Of a stretch of 64,000 nucleotides of DNA, positions 24,886 through 37,580 are shown piece after piece. The notes under the pieces were generated by a model. That model saw only the letters and a list, made by a program, of their open reading frames with translations, ran no database searches and had not been told where the DNA came from. The position numbers and the translations under genes were made by a program. This DNA comes from Strongylocentrotus purpuratus. Taxonomy: Eukaryota; Echinodermata; Echinoidea; Camarodonta; Strongylocentrotidae. The DNA is taken from the NCBI RefSeq assembly GCF_000002235.5, contig NW_022145596.1, forward strand, positions 5,142,352 to 5,206,351. Reading direction: 5' to 3'. The first letter of the stretch is position 1; the number at the start of each line of letters is the position of its first letter.

Positions 24886-27423
24886 GCATGTTTTTTGTCT
24901 CCACAATGTTAAAAAGTTGAGCGTGTTCATAATAGAAAATTAATTCAACGGTTCCATTGTATTTACTAAAATATTCTTATTTAAATCCTTCCATTGAACA
25001 TCTCCTTCAAATGAAGCAAAATATTTACTCGACAAATTCGCTGCAAAAACAAGTTTGTCTTCGAAAATATTGTTAAAAACCTATGAAACCCGCCTGATCT
25101 TCGCACATTCACCTGTTAATGACGTATGTATCAGAACACAGTGGGCATGTCTATTTGCTACCAATTACGCGAAAATATTTGGGTAATCCGAGCTCTTTCA
25201 TGATATTGTATCGAAATTGTATCAAATACGCCTTGGTCGATTACTTACACCAATACATGCAAAGTCATGCTGCCGACAGACATTCTTCAACGTAGGTACC
25301 ATTTTCCACATGAGTTGAGGGGGCTTAAAAAAGACACAAGGAGTTCAAATTGAAAAATTGAGCTGGAAATATGCAAGAAGATACTGAATTTAGAATGAAA
25401 TATGAGGGTAAAAGGGGAGGAATTTCAGACACATTATGCGAGGTGGCAAGGACCTGAATGGGGTGCATCACCCCCTTGCACCGCCGGCCTTGGGGCGTGT
25501 ACGGGAGAGGCGGGGTGCTCGATGCTGTCTCAAATGGCATTCTATATCTGTAATCCATAATACAACAATTTGTAACAAAAACATCATATTTTGGCAACAA
25601 AAGTCAACACGAAGGCAAACATATTTTTCTTACACGCACTGCACCGTTCATGATTATGTATAATATGTACGTGTATATAGAGCACTTGCGATTGATTTCA
25701 ATATGAAAACAATTTATCGTCTGATGTTTTGAATGGCTCATAAAAGTTTGTGCATAATCATGATCTTTGAAGACAAAAAAGTGGTAAACAACGATAGAAA
25801 ATGGCATGTACTGCAGTAGTATTATGGTATTAGTATATTAGTCAGGAGCTTTTGGAAGGAAGAATACCAACATTTTGGAAGGCTACTGTCCTTGAAACTT
25901 TGTGTCTAGTAAGGCCTGACAAAAATGTTTCACCTCGAACATAATGTGGCTTCAGAAGATCTTTAAGTTTTGCCAAAGTCGTCTGTTCCAAACAACCTAA
26001 ACATAGTATGTAGATCCTTTTCCTCTTCTTCATTTCATCGATGTAAATAGCTATCAGACAGTTTCTGTCGAATCTCGAGATTGCCCGAAGACAATCTTAA
26101 TAACTATCATCTGGTCGACATTTTATGTCAAATGTCGAATTTTATGCGCAAATTAAAAATAATCTGATAAACAGAATCATGTTTTGAAGTTGGAATACAA
26201 AATCGATGTATGCTCTTATTGTTACGGTGATTTCTAAAGCCTCATTCTAAAGTCGTAAAGTGTTTTTCACAGGTTCTTGAACGTGTAACGCATCGCTTTT
26301 GTTGAGATCGCTGTGTTACCGTGACAATGTCAATATTATGTGTTAAAGGTAATGATTAGTTCTGATAATGCCATGGTGATACATATTCAAATGGAACAAA
26401 GATTGACTCTATGGTTTAGAGACTACAAATAAATAATATGTACCTAGCGATTTGGATAGGAAATGAATGATAAGTAAGTGATTAGGGGAGAATGGCGACA
26501 CAATAATTGAGTTAATCGGGCCTATAAAATATATCGAAGATCGGCAGAGAATAACTTTATAGCAGTATGCTCGTAAATTCAACAGTGTCTGCTGTTATTC
26601 ATAATTCGTATTAAGGAAAGGTTAATGCGTTTTCGTCAATAAACTTGTTTTGAAGTGGCGGAAAGTCTACTCAATTCCATAAATACCATCAACGTGTGTA
26701 TTATGAAAATATGGTATTATATACAAATTTATAGTGAAATGTCTTCTAATGCAAAAGAGTGGAAATAATCTTTTAAAATGTTTTAGGAGTCGAAGCTTCA
26801 TATTTCAATTTTTTTCGCTCTTTAAAAAGAATGAACATTTACATCATTCAAGTATACAGCGAAATCAAACAAAACAAAACAAAACAAAGCATTTACGATA
26901 TATAAATTATATAAAAGAGAGTAGAAAAAATACAAGATACAGAAAAGGCCGAATGAGGATCACTTCTTGGACTTAATTCTACTCAAAACTATTGTGGAAT
27001 CCACTCTTAAAGCAAAGGATGAAAACAAAAACTCATTTAAAGCCCGTCTGTACTAGTTTGGGCAGGAGGGATTGGACCACCCAGAGAGGTCACTGACAGG
27101 TAGTTATACCATCAACTCAACTCTCAATTAACATAAGAAAAAGAGGATCATGGGGGACCAACGGGCACCACTTGGGCATTGTTTTCTATTTAAAGGGAGC
27201 AAGAAGCTACAAGTAGTACAGTGGGGCTCTAAGAGTGGATTTCACTGACGAAGTGATCCCAATATGACTCCTCAAAAAGTAGATTTCCACTCGTGTAAAC
27301 TTGTGTACATTTAAAGAGTAGTACACACACACACAGAAAGCGTTTCCTTAATATTATTCCTCATTCTTTTGTTTTGTTTGTTTGTTAACTGATAGACCCG
27401 TTTACAAATATCGTGATTTCACT
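24886..27423. other. Non-coding stretch, nothing specific seen
   Basis: AT-rich sequence without supported genes. A short AAAC-rich (CAAAA)n patch lies near 26869-26887. Frames at 25325-26033 are unrecognised. Confidence 0.55.
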
Positions 27424-27511
27424 AACATCGCGACGTCATCGTGAGAGTTGCTTAGCAACAGGGTCAGTTGGGCGTGTTGCTAAGCAAACTCCAGCGTAAC
27501 ATCGCGATGTT
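27424..27511. mobile_element. Short fold-back element carrying RFX/X-box-like palindromes
   Basis: The segment AACATCGCGACGTCA...GAGTTGCTTAGCAACA at the left is repeated as an imperfect reverse complement at the right (TGTTGCTAAGCAAACTC...GTAACATCGCGATGTT). The inner palindrome GTTGCTTAGCAAC (27447-27459) and its partner GTTGCTAAGCAAAC (27476-27489) resemble the RFX X-box consensus (GTNRCC, 0-3 bases, RGYAAC). A MITE origin is inferred from the symmetry; no target duplication was defined. Confidence 0.6.
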
Positions 27512-29085
27512 TGTATATTATGAGCCCATTGTCACTTGTCTTTTGAAATGATCATTAGCGGTTTATGAATTCAATACAGTAATGTTTAGTTTCCAACATT
27601 AACGAGAGATATAAGGTAAAATATTCATGATGACCTTATTTTGATCTCATAAAAGTGCATATTCACACCTTAAGTTGACGCTATTTTCAAACCAGACCGA
27701 GGCTTTGTGCACGAACAAAAGTTTGTGTACCGTACAAACACAATTTTGCTTGTTATATACATTTATTTCAATAAACGCTTGGCCTACCCGCGGGCCATGA
27801 GTGCAATTGGGAAAAGGGTTAAATTTGTTTCTTTTCAGGCTCTGGCCTTGCCCGAGTTTAACACAGTCCATTGCAAATATGAAAGGTATATTTGAATCAA
27901 ATATTTACGCCACATAATCTATGGGTCTTTATGCAAACCTTTTCCGGTCGTTTCAAATTGAGGGTATTGATTACAAATGTCAAAACCTTTTTTTCCATTT
28001 ATTGCCATTTTGTCAATCATGTTAATGCATATTTTGTCAGGAGCAATTTGTAGTGCTATCAACAGTGACTTATACCGACATTACGTATATACAAAAGTTA
28101 AAGAAAGAAGTATTGACACCCCGATTTGTGAATGGTAAATGTATGCCACATGGATTAGTTATGACTCTGCAGACATTTTTTTTATTTTAATTTACCGTGA
28201 GATATCTTAGATTCAGACTTGTGATTGATTAGTATAATAGTTTTTTTTAGTTCATTCTTATAGAAAAAAAACTCAAGTACATCTTAACGTATTACCTTCG
28301 TCCGGTCACTTGACAAACCTAACGACCATGACAACATGTATATAGGCTGATGCAGCTTCTGTAGACATTACTCTTCGGATAACTTTCACTTCACCTTGGC
28401 AAATCTATTTCAAACTTTCAATTTGTATTCTAAAAACAATGTCTCTCCCTCTGTGTTTAAAGGCATGATTTAACTTTTGTAAATACCTGGTGCAAAATCG
28501 GTCCAAACTAGTACAAAACACGACATTATAGTGCAAACTTTATTGGCAAGCTGATGGGAAAAAAAGGTGGTCTCTCGAAATGTACTCCACTCCCTAGTTT
28601 TTACTTACGGTAATATGAGCGTTGATGAGAGTATGTTAAATTGATTGTATCGAACCATCAAATCATCGTTCTTGAACAATTTCACAGGAAATTTGATGTT
28701 CACCTCGTGCTTCGTTTGTCCCTAATCCGCCCTTTAATGTGATGCACCTGTAGGCTATGACGTAGACATGGAACATTTCATCACAATAACGAGTCGCAGT
28801 AAACTCCACAAATGAAACCGGTCTTCTCACAAACAACATACCTCAGCAAAGTTAATCGAAGAAGGTGTTTTTTTATTTGCCTTTTCCAATCACAGTTATA
28901 CCCGCTCAATTACAGGAAAGAGTTGTTTTGAACGAATTATGGTCTGCTTTATTTTGATAAAAGAGAAGCGTAACCTTTCACTCAGATTGAAATGTTGCCC
29001 CTCCCTTTAGTTGAGACTCTTTAGTCCACGTAAGCTACTATTTCTGATTCTTAAACAGTGGAAAACTGCTTCCTATCATCATGTA
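27512..29085. other. Non-coding stretch, nothing specific seen
   Basis: No gene or clear repeat. The open frames at 27647-27895 on both strands are unrecognised. Confidence 0.55.
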
Positions 29086-29429
29086 CATTGGCGTAGCGAT
29101 CCAAGGGGTCCGCTCGTCCCCCACTCGAAGTGTTAAAAGTCCATCCACCAGAAAGGAGAAAGAAAGAGATGGGAAAGGGAGAGGGAAATGAACATGAGCA
29201 GACTAATGACATAAACAAGGATATTTTCCCTTTTTGACTATCGTTTTATGGACTGTAAAAATATACAGAAAATGCATTTTAATCATTTTATCTAGTTTTT
29301 TAAAACCATATAACGTCACAATCTCTGTTATTAATTGGTAGAAACACAGGGAGGCCCATCTTCATTCGTATATACATGCACCTAGTTTTCGTGCCCCCCC
29401 CCCTCGATTGGACCTACCCTACGCCAATG
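29086..29429. mobile_element. TGGCGTAG-type non-autonomous DNA transposon, 344 bp
   Basis: Starts CATTGGCGTAG and ends CTACGCCAATG, an 11-bp perfect terminal inverted repeat, extended imperfectly inward (TCCAA near both ends). A GA-rich patch (about 29154-29190) and a C11 run just inside the right end match the layout of the copies at 31857 and 52817. There is no coding capacity. The superfamily is not determined. Confidence 0.6.
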
Positions 29430-31856
29430 CCATATCTCCTATTGAGTTCGTCTCTAGACCCCCGCCCCCTCCCCCCGTTTCTTCTTAAAACCCAAATATT
29501 TCTCACCTAGACGCCCCAGTTCGATAGGCCTATTTCTTATATCGTTTGATGATATGCCAACCACTGCCCCCCCCCCCTCCTCCCTCCGAAACCACACACC
29601 CTATACCTCACCCCTCTTTCAGAAAATACCCCCTCATCTGACGCTCTTTGTCACCTGCAGGTGGAGTAGGATTTGGGGGTTATTTCACGCCCCGTAGGGT
29701 TTTATCACGATCACATCGCATTCAAGTGTGACATACTCCCGGTAGGATTCAATAAATAACACTTTTCATGAAGTGTCATTGATGTCATCATCATCTGACC
29801 ATGGACCCAACACACGTCCATGATCTGCATGAATTTAAGCTTTCCTGATCCTCTTTCATTCCATTTAGCCCGGTTGAACCTTAAAATGTGCGAAGAGGGC
29901 GTCTGTCTGTTCTCAAATGCCAAGAACTAAGGTTTTGTTTCAAGCATGATTTTGTGCAATTTCAAATATTGGGTAGTCACTAGTCAGTTGTTAATCTCTT
30001 AAGTTAACGAATGAACGCTTCAAACGGGGAAAACTATGGTCAGTAGAATTTGTTTACAGAAAATATTTACTATTAATTTATGATTAACGTTTGGTCTCTA
30101 TTAAATAAAGAGTGTCATAGAAATAGAATATTTGTTTAGGGAGAATATTCATGTTATGATTAGTTTCATAACATCATAAATCGACATCAATATATTATAA
30201 TAGAAGGTAGATGTTATATTAAATGACCGGTGATATCATTTACAACAAATGAGGGTTGATTGTTCAATATAAAATAGGCTTCCCTATGTTGTTATCATTA
30301 GTATGGAAGATGTCAGTTTTGCTTCGTTGTCCTGGGTTACTCCTTGTTTTGGACTTTTCAAAGGTGTAACTGAGAGCCATTGTATATTTTGTCAAAAGTA
30401 ACTATGTTCGTTAGATTTCTGTCATGATAAATAAGGTCATAACTCAATTTTTCATGTTTGTCGGACCGCACACTGAGATCTTTTCTTTGTGTTTAGATGT
30501 ATCTAGAGTGAATGTTCTTTGGAAACAGATGTAAATTTATTATATTGTAATACTGGCTACGACAGTGATTGATTTTCCTAATCATTTTCCAGATTTTTTA
30601 GGCCTAATCAGTTGTAGTTTGCTGTCCGCTATAATTTCAGTAAGGTCATGCGCAAATCCTTTAGATTCAGATTAGATATTCCCTCAATGATAGAACATGA
30701 CGTATTTTTCCAAACAATTGAAGAAAAAAAAAAATTCTGCACCAAGCCTTATATAGGCCTACAGTCACGTGATAATTTACTGGGCTTGTGACGAATGATA
30801 AGGGGGGAGGGGGGGGCAAGGGTTTCAGAGGGTTATATATAGGCACCCTTCCTTTTTTCTTGGTAACCGATCGACGCCCTTGCAAGCCCCCCCCCCCCCC
30901 GGCCTTTTGGGCACTTCACTTTCTTTACGCGCCTCAGTTATTAATCGCTCCAGCGGCCTTTTTGTACCCCATACTAAGAGATATTGAGACGTACAAAACT
31001 CTGTAGACTAAATCTTCATTAAAATTTACCAATATTTGGAGTGATTTATATTCTTTTGCTCATAACTATTTCCCATGATTTTTTTCTCTCTCTAATCGAT
31101 CAATCACACTGTCTCGTGTAATCAATGCTTATGACATGAACCTTCACGACCCTTTTCAACCTCCTACATGTTTTTAGCAAATATTTTGTCGCTAAGACTT
31201 TGTAAAAGAGATAAGATTTTCTCACACTGTTCTATTTTTACACCTTATTTTTGACGGTTTTCCCACGACTGTGCTCCCTTTTCTTTCTTTTTTCATCATA
31301 ATTTATCTGCTCCGTGTGATATCATAATTTGTGATTATTTGTTTCCCGCCAACCCTTTTCTCGCATTTTAATTGTTGCATGACGGCTAAATATCGATTAA
31401 CTTGTGGATTAGCACACTACTTTATTTCCTATGCATAAATCATACTCCCCAGCTCGTGTCATAAAATGGGGCAAAGCGAAGCAAAATGGGGATAAAGGTC
31501 GCATAAGGGGGTCAAAGTCATGGACCCCTATCTAACCAAAGTGGGTCATACCCTAGCTCTCCCATTCATACATTTTGACCAACATATTTTCGGCGGAATA
31601 TTTACCCTTATTCTGCGGTTCCCTTTATATGTCAAAGCTGCCTGCATACGAGATTTGCCCGGCTTTAGAGGTAATAGAAATCGTCCCAGATTCTCCCCCA
31701 ATCAAATCAATCAAATTTGATTGTGTAGAATTGAAACGAGTGGAGATGGTATGTTTGATAGCAAATGAATGGTATTTCCATGTTTTTGGTGTGTAGGAGC
31801 TGTACATTACACGTTGCTACGGAATGCTATGTATATACAGTAATTCTTTTCATATT
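29430..31856. other. Non-coding stretch with C runs
   Basis: C-rich runs lie at about 29460-29480, 29567-29580 and C14 at 30887-30900; a G-rich run lies about 30803-30818. No gene is supported. The phrase around 30800-30905 (G run, then a C run about 80 bases later) may be another small inverted element, but the flanking text does not pair well. Confidence 0.5.
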
Positions 31857-32085
31857 CAGTGGCGTAGCTAGGTTCACAGGGGCACGTACTCTTCCAATCA
31901 AATGGCAAAAAGAAGGGTGGGTGAGAAGAAAAAGAAGGGGGAAGGAAGGGGAAGGAAGGGAAAGACAAAGAGCAAGACAAAGAAAGTGTGAGCGTTTAAA
32001 GAAGATCATTTCATCCACCGAGCATTTATCGAGTACGACCGGTGCCTGCTCCCCCCCCCCCAAAAAAAAAGTCTAGCCTACATCG
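31857..32085. mobile_element. TGGCGTAG-type non-autonomous DNA transposon, about 229 bp
   Basis: Begins CAGTGGCGTAGCTAGG. The right end (GTCTAGCCTACATCGC) is a worn inverted copy. The interior has the same order as the copy at 52817: GGGGCA near the left end, a GA-rich patch (31905-31985), an ACGACCGGTGCC phrase, then a C11 run. Its length is almost identical to that copy. It is non-coding; the frames on both strands through the GA patch are artefacts. Confidence 0.6.
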
Positions 32086-35000
32086 CTTTTCATAAATATA
32101 TATGCCGTCACTTCAGATGCATGCCCCGTATACTATGTATGACGCTGCCTAGAACGTACAGGGTACAATAAACTGTATAACATCGGTGAGAAATCTTCTT
32201 TTTTTTTCTTCTGAAGAATACAAAAAACATTACACCAGTTCTTTCTCGCAGAAAGTGTTCAGATTGTTAACAAAAATACATCCTTTTTAAAGTGTTTGAA
32301 GTTGTCCCCCCCAAAAGCACTATAATGGCGACACATAATCCTTGTAGTGCCCCGGGGATATTTCATTTTATCTTATGTAAATTACAAGCTCTTTAGTATG
32401 ATGGGGGTCGTCAAAAGGAAATTACAATTGCCTAATCCATTTCTGATCCTTTGTAGAGATTGTTGAATCGATGATTTTAAGGGCTGAAATACGGGTTCGG
32501 CGCAATTACAGGACTGCCCCAACTTCGCCGGCTTCAAAGCAATTTTAACATCTTTTAAGGCAACAAAAAGGAAAACCAATTTAGGACGTGTCAACTAAAT
32601 ACGTGAACTATGACAAATGTCCTAAATGTCAATAGTGCATACAATTACAGAACTAGTCATAAATCATTCATGATACAAGGATTATGCTTGTCTACAAGTC
32701 ATCATGAAAGAACGCATGTATAGTAGCCTACAGTCTCTTGGCTGATCCTCTGTATGTGTAAAGAAAAAGACATTATCTTGAAAACTCGACTCTTTTATAT
32801 AAGAAAAGGTGAATTCTGGTCATACGATTGTACAAAGAAACGCTTGAGAAAGGTAGATTATGTAGTAAATAAGAGGAGTTTGGTATTCCGTGGTAAATGA
32901 TAGAAGGTTAACTAAGCCTCGTTATAATTGAAAATCACTCCCAGTGAACAGCATTGTGCACAGAAATGGGTATGTGGGACTGCATGCACATGTGTCATGA
33001 GTGTTTCGTCCAAACTTTTCAGCGACTTCTCGTCATATTCGAATATGAGGACATACTCTCCTGAAAAGGACAAATCCTATTTCAGGGGACATATCTGACA
33101 TTGACAAAAAATGAGAAAAAGCTCACAAATTGTTTTCATCTTTATCAGAACTCAATATTCTCCATTCAAACATGGCGTCGAGACAAGCTATGTATTCAAT
33201 GCAAATAAAACATCTATGAATTGCAACGGTTCATTCATGTACTTTGCTTTTGTTCAAACGCTGAAATGTAAATGTTTTTTTTTCTTTCAAAGCTGATAAT
33301 GGTTTTATCATTGGTGTTTTAATGAATGGGCGGGGTCGTGTAGCGAAGGTTTTGTAAAACCAATTCTAAAAAAGGACGACATTCTTCATTCTGGTTAATT
33401 GAGTTTTTATTGAATAATGTGATTGGGTCCTTCATTTTCCTTTACATTTTTTAAATGAAAATGTCTAAACTCCTTTGAGAATGTAATCCTTTCATAACAC
33501 CATTGATGTTATCGTTAGCATCAATATCAATTTTAACGTGGGCAGCGCGTAAAAAACAGTGCAATGGCGTAGAATGAGTTGAGTCACAGGGGATCGGGGA
33601 GCAAAGTGTCTGTTATGCGGATGAAATATGAAAGAATCGTATATAGTTTGGGAGGGGGTTTCCCTGTCCTTACTATGGAGAATCTCCCTCCCATTAAATA
33701 TACCACTCCCATCATAGATGGACATTTTTTATTTAAATTAAAACCTCCCTTTAATTAGCTCTCCTACTTAATCGTATACGTGCAATTTAATGGACGTATG
33801 GGTCAGATGCCCCTTTGCCATTAACCCCCCCCCCCCCCCCCTCGGCGCGTCACCACTATACCCCTTTGTATCAGAAAGACAAGCTTACATACCAAATATT
33901 TAACAAGCCTTCGTATCATATAGGTGATTATTTAGATTGAAGTAATCCATCTCACCTATTCCTGATTGTTAAGTTTTGATTGATTCAATTGGTTTTTATA
34001 TGTGACAACCTAATTCGTTGAAAATATATCAGTTGTGAAAAGGGGGCATTCCTTCTAACATGCTATATTTCATTTATAATGCTTTATGATGATGATGTCG
34101 ATGATAAGAATTTCAATAAATTTGGTATTTTTCGTAGTTCTTCCAACTATATTTTCTGTTGTAGGCCTACTTTCTTGCAATGATACCCCATCACTGTCCG
34201 CTTTAATATACGGTGGTACAAGAAATTGAACTAATATATTCGGAGAAAAAAAATGTAAGAATTGGGTACTCTTCTAAATATATTTGATGACTGATAAGTT
34301 TAACCCGTTTTTGTCTTTATATTGAGAATATCATTGGGACTACCATCTATAATCAGATGACATCGAGTTTGTCCGTATCCATTACTGTCACCTACTGTAG
34401 GCCTTTAAGTCTGTGCATCAACTTGAACACGATTCCACAACCATGTCACTATTTCGGTACTCAAAGCGCTTATAGCTGATTGAAGTTGAACACCTTAAGG
34501 ACACGACATGATGAAGTGGTAGCAAAGGACCTGCATAATGAGGTCAAGTGGAAAATGACCACTGCAATACCTTGATGAATGGTCAAGGGTTCCGTGATCA
34601 AGTACCTCATTAGCTTATCCAAACACCTCTGTCCCTTCACTCTCTTTAAAAACCTTCAATATTTTGACAGATTGAGTGAGCAGGGTTGACACTGCGGTCA
34701 CATTGAGCAGGTGAGATGATGCTTCAAACCTCAGCTGAACCCTTTGGACAACCCTTGTAGAAGGGGCCACATTGAGATGGTCATCTTCAAGTAACCAGTC
34801 AATTGGGTCAGCACGCGTTCTCGCATTGATTTGCGGTTTGCTTCTGATTTGCATTTCATATATTGCTATAGTTCTAAGGCGAGAAATGGAGAATCCACAA
34901 TTGTGGCCGATCCTTTGTTGTCGCCTTGATAAACAATCTTCCCGGAATTATGAATCAAATCTGGTTGATCAGTCTTCTTCTAGATACGTTCTCCTCCCGC

Positions 35001-36380
35001 AGCCTCTGATATTATACCGTCGCTGACCACAATCATAAAGGACACCGCCAGAGACTATACCGTCTACCTCTCGAATACACTTATTAACAATCCATCGTGC
35101 TCAGCTGAATATTCATAATGTATCAAATGAGCACGAATGGGAGATACCCCTACAAGCACGTGCATGTTATTTGATACCCAACGTATCATGAAGATCAGAA
35201 TCATAAGGCGGTCTCTCTTCGGTTGTTCTCTTCAGAATCGAATCAAAGACGGTATCATCGACATAGGGGCACTCAACGCTCCTCGTTGCCTCACAAAGAA
35301 CGTTGCGGCATTGCATTTAGTAGCTTTAATTTGGCAGTAATAAAACTACCTCAGGGCATGATATCTGGCTTTGTATGAATCAGATCAGTGCACTTTTTTG
35401 TGGTTTTTTCTATGAACGAAATCATGAACTCTATAGGGTTACGAGAGATCAACCAAAGAGACAATAATCTTGACATCTACCCGAGCCAGCTAGTGTGTGT
35501 GTTTTGATTGCCCCCTTTGTTCAACGCAGCTGCATTCTACAGTCAAATGTACTGCTTTTCATGCTTTTGGGTGAAATTTCGGTGTGCTAAAAAAGAAGCT
35601 TTTTTTTACAGATATCTCACACTCCACAGTGCATTTGTTTTTCAACCAGAATATTAAGTCATTTGTCAATCAAGGTTTACAGATTAACATTTGTGAATAT
35701 GCCGCCTTCAAATCTCATCATTGCAATCCACTCCGGGTTTTTATAAATTCATTTCCATTTTGTCATGGATATTTTGTATTCTTGATAATGAGGGGCCCGT
35801 TTTTTTACGCCACGTTTCCATGTTATTGCAGACTGATTGTACATACTTTGTACCATGTCGGCGCAGACTGCATTATGCCTGAAACCATGTGCAACCGATA
35901 CTGGCAGTTTCCGCATCACTTTTCATGTTTAACTACAAACTATTCTATAATCTCATTAATTAATTTCGATTAAAAAAATGCCTCGGCAGTCTTTACAAAC
36001 CGAAACTGTGCGCATGTCTGAAAGCTTAATTACAGTATTGTTCATGGGCTACCTGTGCATCCGATATTTTTTATTCGGCCGCCTCTGTTGTCATTATGAG
36101 CAGATCAATTAAGATTCCATTTCCAAAGATCGAAATGGACGTAATTTTTTATTCCAACATGATAATTACAATTTTTGACCACGGAAGGCTGCATGCATGC
36201 ATGGTCATAGCCGTGATGGCGAATGGGTGTTATATTTTGAAGTTATATTAAATTATGACGGGCAGAAAGGAGGCCAAGGATATCCGACTAATCGAGTGTG
36301 AATCAATTATTAGGACTGGACGTTAGCTCAACTAAATCAACATGTTATGACTTAATAATTTCAAGGGTTATCGAGTTGAC
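32086..36380. other. Non-coding stretch; C17 run and one unexplained GC-balanced block
   Basis: C17 lies at 33825-33841. From about 34480 to 35340 base composition is more balanced and minus-strand text near 34615-34854 reads as a 79-codon frame with no recognised domain, with further weak frames beside it. It might be a decayed transposon or unrecognised exon; I cannot decide. The rest is AT-rich with no supported gene. Confidence 0.5.
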
Positions 36381-36387
36381 TTCGTTT

Positions 36388-36557
36388 TAGAGAGAGAGAG
36401 AGGGGGGGGGTACGAGAAATTATGAGGAGAGCGAGAGATATGTCTTCAAATAGATAATACAGGAAAGGGTACAAGAGATTAAGAGAAAGAAAGATTGGGC
36501 GAGTAGTGGAAAGGGAAAGAAAGAGAAATCACGAAAGGGAAAAGGGGGAATGGATGC

Positions 36558-36595
<38 letters not shown>
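36388..36595. repeat. GA-rich tract with uninterrupted (GA)n core
   Basis: A short (GA)n joined to a G run at about 36389-36410, purine-rich text after it, then an uninterrupted (AG)n at 36560-36591. Minus-strand frames here are Ser/Leu/Pro low-complexity artefacts. Confidence 0.93.
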
Positions 36596-37434
36596 CAGGG
36601 GGAGGAGGCAAGTGATTAAGGCCTCGGGAAGGGAGAAATTGCAAACGATGGATTGTAGTAGGTCCATGATTGAACAGAAAGAGATGAGAGGGGGTGGGGG
36701 AGTGATGAGAATGATTGTGGAAAGAGCAATAAATGGGAAGTTTTGGCAACCTCAATATAAAATATAATAAAGGGGAGAGAAAGAGAGAAAATACGAGAGC
36801 GATGACTCATAGCTCTGCTGTTGAACTTCAAGGGTGAGAAAGTACCCCTCTGTTTGACCTTGACCAAAGCCGTGTTGTTCTTCTTTCACACCTCACTTTA
36901 TATTAAGCTTTAGCCCGAGTACATGGCGACGGGAACAAAAAATGTCCCCAACAGGGTCTTAGCTTGTTCAGACGAATTCCCGTACGAAACGTGTCCCCCT
37001 CGCAAAGCGTAAAGTTTAATGTCACAACAGTCATGGTTATATTTGCTTAATGTTTACATTATTTAGATATGAATATGTCAATATGACCTATGGTACATTT
37101 ATGTTAGACAGGCTCTTATGCGTCCTGTGTCCTTCAAACTCGGAAGTATATTATCATGCTTCGCGCGGACAGATAAAAAAGATGAAATTACGTGTGTACT
37201 TATTTCATGGGTTATTAACTTTATTACGATATAATGTGTGAAACGAGAATTGTAATGTTGCTTCCAACAGTGTCGAAAAGAAAAAGTAATTTTCTAAAAT
37301 AGTTAGTATTGCATGAATGGATCACACGTGCAAATTGAGCAAAGTGACCAATTTTGTTGCGACTTGAGATTCAAAGATATTGCATTTGCAAGTTACAATG
37401 CTCTTTTACCATGTATAAGCAAGTCCCAAAGTGG

Positions 37435-37580
37435 ATTAGAAATTCGAACCCTTGTTTTGCATTCGGACGCTGCTATCAGCGCACTGAGCACTTCAATAAC
37501 CAGGTACCCCCGATCTACACCTGGGTCGCGATCGAGGGAGGCAACTATAGATAAAGTGCACTGTCTTTGGACAATTACAT
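37435..37580 (-). mobile_element. SINE-derived segment, rearranged or two fragments
   Basis: Read on the minus strand, 37500-37580 is SINE body (plus strand GGTACCCCC...ACACCTGGGT...AAAGTGCACTGTC) and 37435-37495 is a tRNA-like head (plus strand AAATTCGAACCC...GCACTGAGCA). For a single minus-strand SINE the head should lie at higher coordinates than the body; here it lies at lower ones. Two adjacent fragments or a permuted copy would explain this. The 89-codon plus-strand frame across it is an artefact. Confidence 0.55.

Noticed and set aside
30803..30905. Another TGGCGTAG-type element between a G run and a C run
   Set aside because: The flanks do not carry the inverted CAGTGGCGTA ends.
34615..35340. 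Minus-strand 79-codon frame and plus-strand 67-codon frame in a GC-balanced block
   Set aside because: The text looks slightly coding-like but matches no protein I know, and no splice sites frame it. Might be a decayed transposon; not called as a gene.
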